Assembly (NCBI GenBank): GCA_963759545.1
Contig: CAVXAB010000022.1
Span: 1 to 64,000 of the forward strand
Direction of reading: 5' to 3'
Origin: Trebonia sp963759545
GTDB lineage: Bacteria; Actinomycetota; Actinomycetes; Streptosporangiales; Streptosporangiaceae
DNA length: 64,000 nt
In this document: positions 62,457-64,000 of the stretch, piece after piece
How positions within the stretch are numbered: the first letter of the stretch is position 1
Layout: each line of letters begins with the position of its first letter
Program-made: the position numbers and the translations under genes
The notes under the pieces: generated by a model
What the model saw: the letters and a program-made list of their open reading frames with translations, nothing else
Told to the model about the DNA's origin: nothing
Databases searched by the model: none

Positions 62457-64000
62457 ATGAGACGCTTCCTCATGACCGGGGCGGCGACGCTGCTCGCCGC
62501 CGCACTCGCTGCCTGCAGCTCCTCCTCACCCTCGGGATCGTCCGGTGGCGCCGGCGCCAGCACGGGCAAGGGCCCGAGCGGCACGCTGACGATCTCCAAC
62601 GAGCAGGGCACGCAGTGGAACTGCAGCTTCAACCCGTTCAACCCAGGCAACCTCGGCGAGGGCGTCACCATGGGCCAGGTGTACGAGCCCCTGGCGTTCA
62701 TTGACACGCTGGAAAACGCCAAGGCGACCCCCTGGCTCGCGACGAGCTGGGCGTGGAGCAACGGCAACAGGACGCTGACCTTCACGATCAGGCAGGGCGT
62801 CAAGTTCAGCGACGGCACGCCCATGACCGCCGCCGACGTGGCCTACACCTTCAACCTGATTAAGAAGGTGCCCGCCCTCGACGTCAACTCGGTCTGGTCG
62901 GTGCTCAGCAGCGTCACCCAGTCCGGTGACAACGTCGTGATGGACTTCAAGAGCCCGTCGGTGCCGTACTTCTACTACATCGCCGACCAGGTACCGATCG
63001 TGCCTGAGCACGTCTGGTCCAAGGTCTCCAACCCGGTCACCTACGCCGACTCGGACCCCATCGCCACCGGCGCCTACACCGTCAAGCCGTGCACGCCGCA
63101 GAACATCACCTACGTGGCCAACCCGGACTACTGGCAGCCGGGCGAGCCCAAGATCGCGAAGGTGCTTTACCCGGCGTTCACGTCCAACGACCCGGCCAAC
63201 ACCTACCTGGCCACCGGCCAGGCCCAGTGGGGCAGCCAGTTCATCCCGAACATTCAGGCGTTCTACACCTCGAAGTCGCCGAACAACCACTACTGGTTCC
63301 CGCCGATCGCCAACGTCTCGCTGATCCCGAACCTGACCCTGCCCGGGCTCAGCAACCCGCTCGTGCGGCAGGCGATCGCCTACGCGATCGACCGGAGCAG
63401 AGTCGCCAACATCGGCGAGTACGGCGAGGAGCCGGCCGCCAACCAGAACGACATCGACACGCCGACCTTCACCTCCTGGATGAACACCGCCGACGCCGCC
63501 AAGCACAACTACGGCTACAACCCGGCCAAGGCCAAGCAACTGCTCACCCAGGCTGGCTACACGCTCGGCAGCGACGGTATCTACGCCAAGGGCGGCCAGA
63601 AGCTGTCGTTCAGCGTCATCAACATCGGCGGCTACTCGGACTGGGTCGCCTCGATGTCGGTGATACAGCAGGAGCTGAAGGCCGTGGGCATCCAGCTCAC
63701 CCCGGACAACCTGGCGCAGAACGACTTCCTTTCCCGGCTGTACTCGGGCAACTTCCAGTTCGCCTACTACGCGCAGACCGGCGGCCCGACACCGTACTAC
63801 GAGCTGCGGCAGTGGCTCTACACGGCGAACTCCGCGCCGATCGGCAAGAACGCGTCGTCCAACTGGGAGCGCTTCAGCAACCCGGACGTGGACGCGCTGC
63901 TCAACTCCTACGCCTCAACCACCGACAGCGCCACGCAGCACGTGATCGTGAGCGAACTGCAACAGGTCATGCTCAGCGACGTGCCGATCATCCCGATCAC
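62457..64000 (+). CDS. ABC transporter substrate-binding lipoprotein, family 5 (3' end outside window)
   Basis: At least 514 residues, open to the window end. Lipoprotein signal: MRRFLMTGAATLLAAALAAC, with the modified Cys at residue 20 after LAA. The mature part is SBP family 5 (dipeptide/oligopeptide/oligosaccharide type): MGQVYEPLAFIDTLENAKAT, FTIRQGVKFSDGTPMTAADV, IATGAYTVK and VRQAIAYAIDRSRVANIG. ATG 62457 has GGAGGG eight bases upstream. Regulation by a ROK protein favours a sugar or oligosaccharide ligand over a peptide; that is inference. Permease genes should follow outside the window. Confidence 0.92.
   Translation, partial: MRRFLMTGAATLLAAALAACSSSSPSGSSGGAGASTGKGPSGTLTISNEQGTQWNCSFNPFNPGNLGEGVTMGQVYEPLAFIDTLENAKATPWLATSWAWSNGNRTLTFTIRQGVKFSDGTPMTAADVAYTFNLIKKVPALDVNSVWSVLSSVTQSGDNVVMDFKSPSVPYFYYIADQVPIVPEHVWSKVSNPVTYADSDPIATGAYTVKPCTPQNITYVANPDYWQPGEPKIAKVLYPAFTSNDPANTYLATGQAQWGSQFIPNIQAFYTSKSPNNHYWFPPIANVSLIPNLTLPGLSNPLVRQAIAYAIDRSRVANIGEYGEEPAANQNDIDTPTFTSWMNTADAAKHNYGYNPAKAKQLLTQAGYTLGSDGIYAKGGQKLSFSVINIGGYSDWVASMSVIQQELKAVGIQLTPDNLAQNDFLSRLYSGNFQFAYYAQTGGPTPYYELRQWLYTANSAPIGKNASSNWERFSNPDVDALLNSYASTTDSATQHVIVSELQQVMLSDVPIIPI

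Overview
The window is chromosomal DNA of a high-GC actinomycete. Its core gene order (nrtL-lysA-hom-thrC-thrB, then rho-rpmE-prfA-prmC-sua5-wecA-atpI-atpZ-atpBEFHAGDC-DUF2550, all on the minus strand) is the arrangement known from Streptomycetales/Streptosporangiales-type genomes. GTG and TTG starts, GTGA/ATGA/TAATG stop-start overlaps and GC-rich third codon positions are general. The species cannot be named from the sequence alone.

Layout. (1) 0-10.5 kb, accessory metabolism: an LLM flavin monooxygenase-YceI-SnoaL operon divergent from a flavin reductase, a Crp/Fnr regulator, and a LivJHMG operon divergent from LivF. The two divergent promoter regions around the Crp/Fnr gene share near-identical 16-bp Crp-like boxes, so I infer one regulon for uptake and oxidation of an organic acid or amino-acid-like compound. 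A transglutaminase-like protein preceded by two tandem 35-bp repeats and a RibD-type reductase follow. (2) 10.6-15.4 kb: aldehyde dehydrogenase, PduO-type cobalamin adenosyltransferase, GMC oxidoreductase and DUF2550. (3) 15.5-37.6 kb: the ATP synthase operon, wall-precursor, translation and termination genes, and threonine/lysine biosynthesis. (4) 37.7-44.4 kb: tRNA-Arg(CCG), followed at once by a two-gene candidate defence island, a GmrSD-like DUF262/HNH nuclease divergent from a 1467-residue RelE-like/UvrD helicase/unclassified fusion. (5) 44.4-64 kb: acyl-CoA ligase, hydroxyacid-oxoacid transhydrogenase-like enzyme, AraC/VOC pair, SDR/NUDIX pair, FUSC-type membrane protein, TetR/aldo-keto reductase/SnoaL unit, a truncated PadR gene, PP2C phosphatase, a second LLM enzyme with a flavodoxin-like protein, a secreted protein, a CrtI-like oxidoreductase, and a ROK regulator divergent from a lipoprotein substrate-binding protein cut by the window end.

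Most notable points: the candidate defence pair; the shared Crp-like boxes; two dispersed repeat families (a ~150-bp hairpin element at 14704 and 54629, and a ~97-bp GC-rich element at 35786 and 36502 that supplies the lysA ribosome-binding site and interrupts nrtL); and four apparent reading-frame breaks in housekeeping genes (atpB, wecA, rho, nrtL). The frame breaks look more like sequence indels than true gene loss, but this cannot be settled from the sequence alone.
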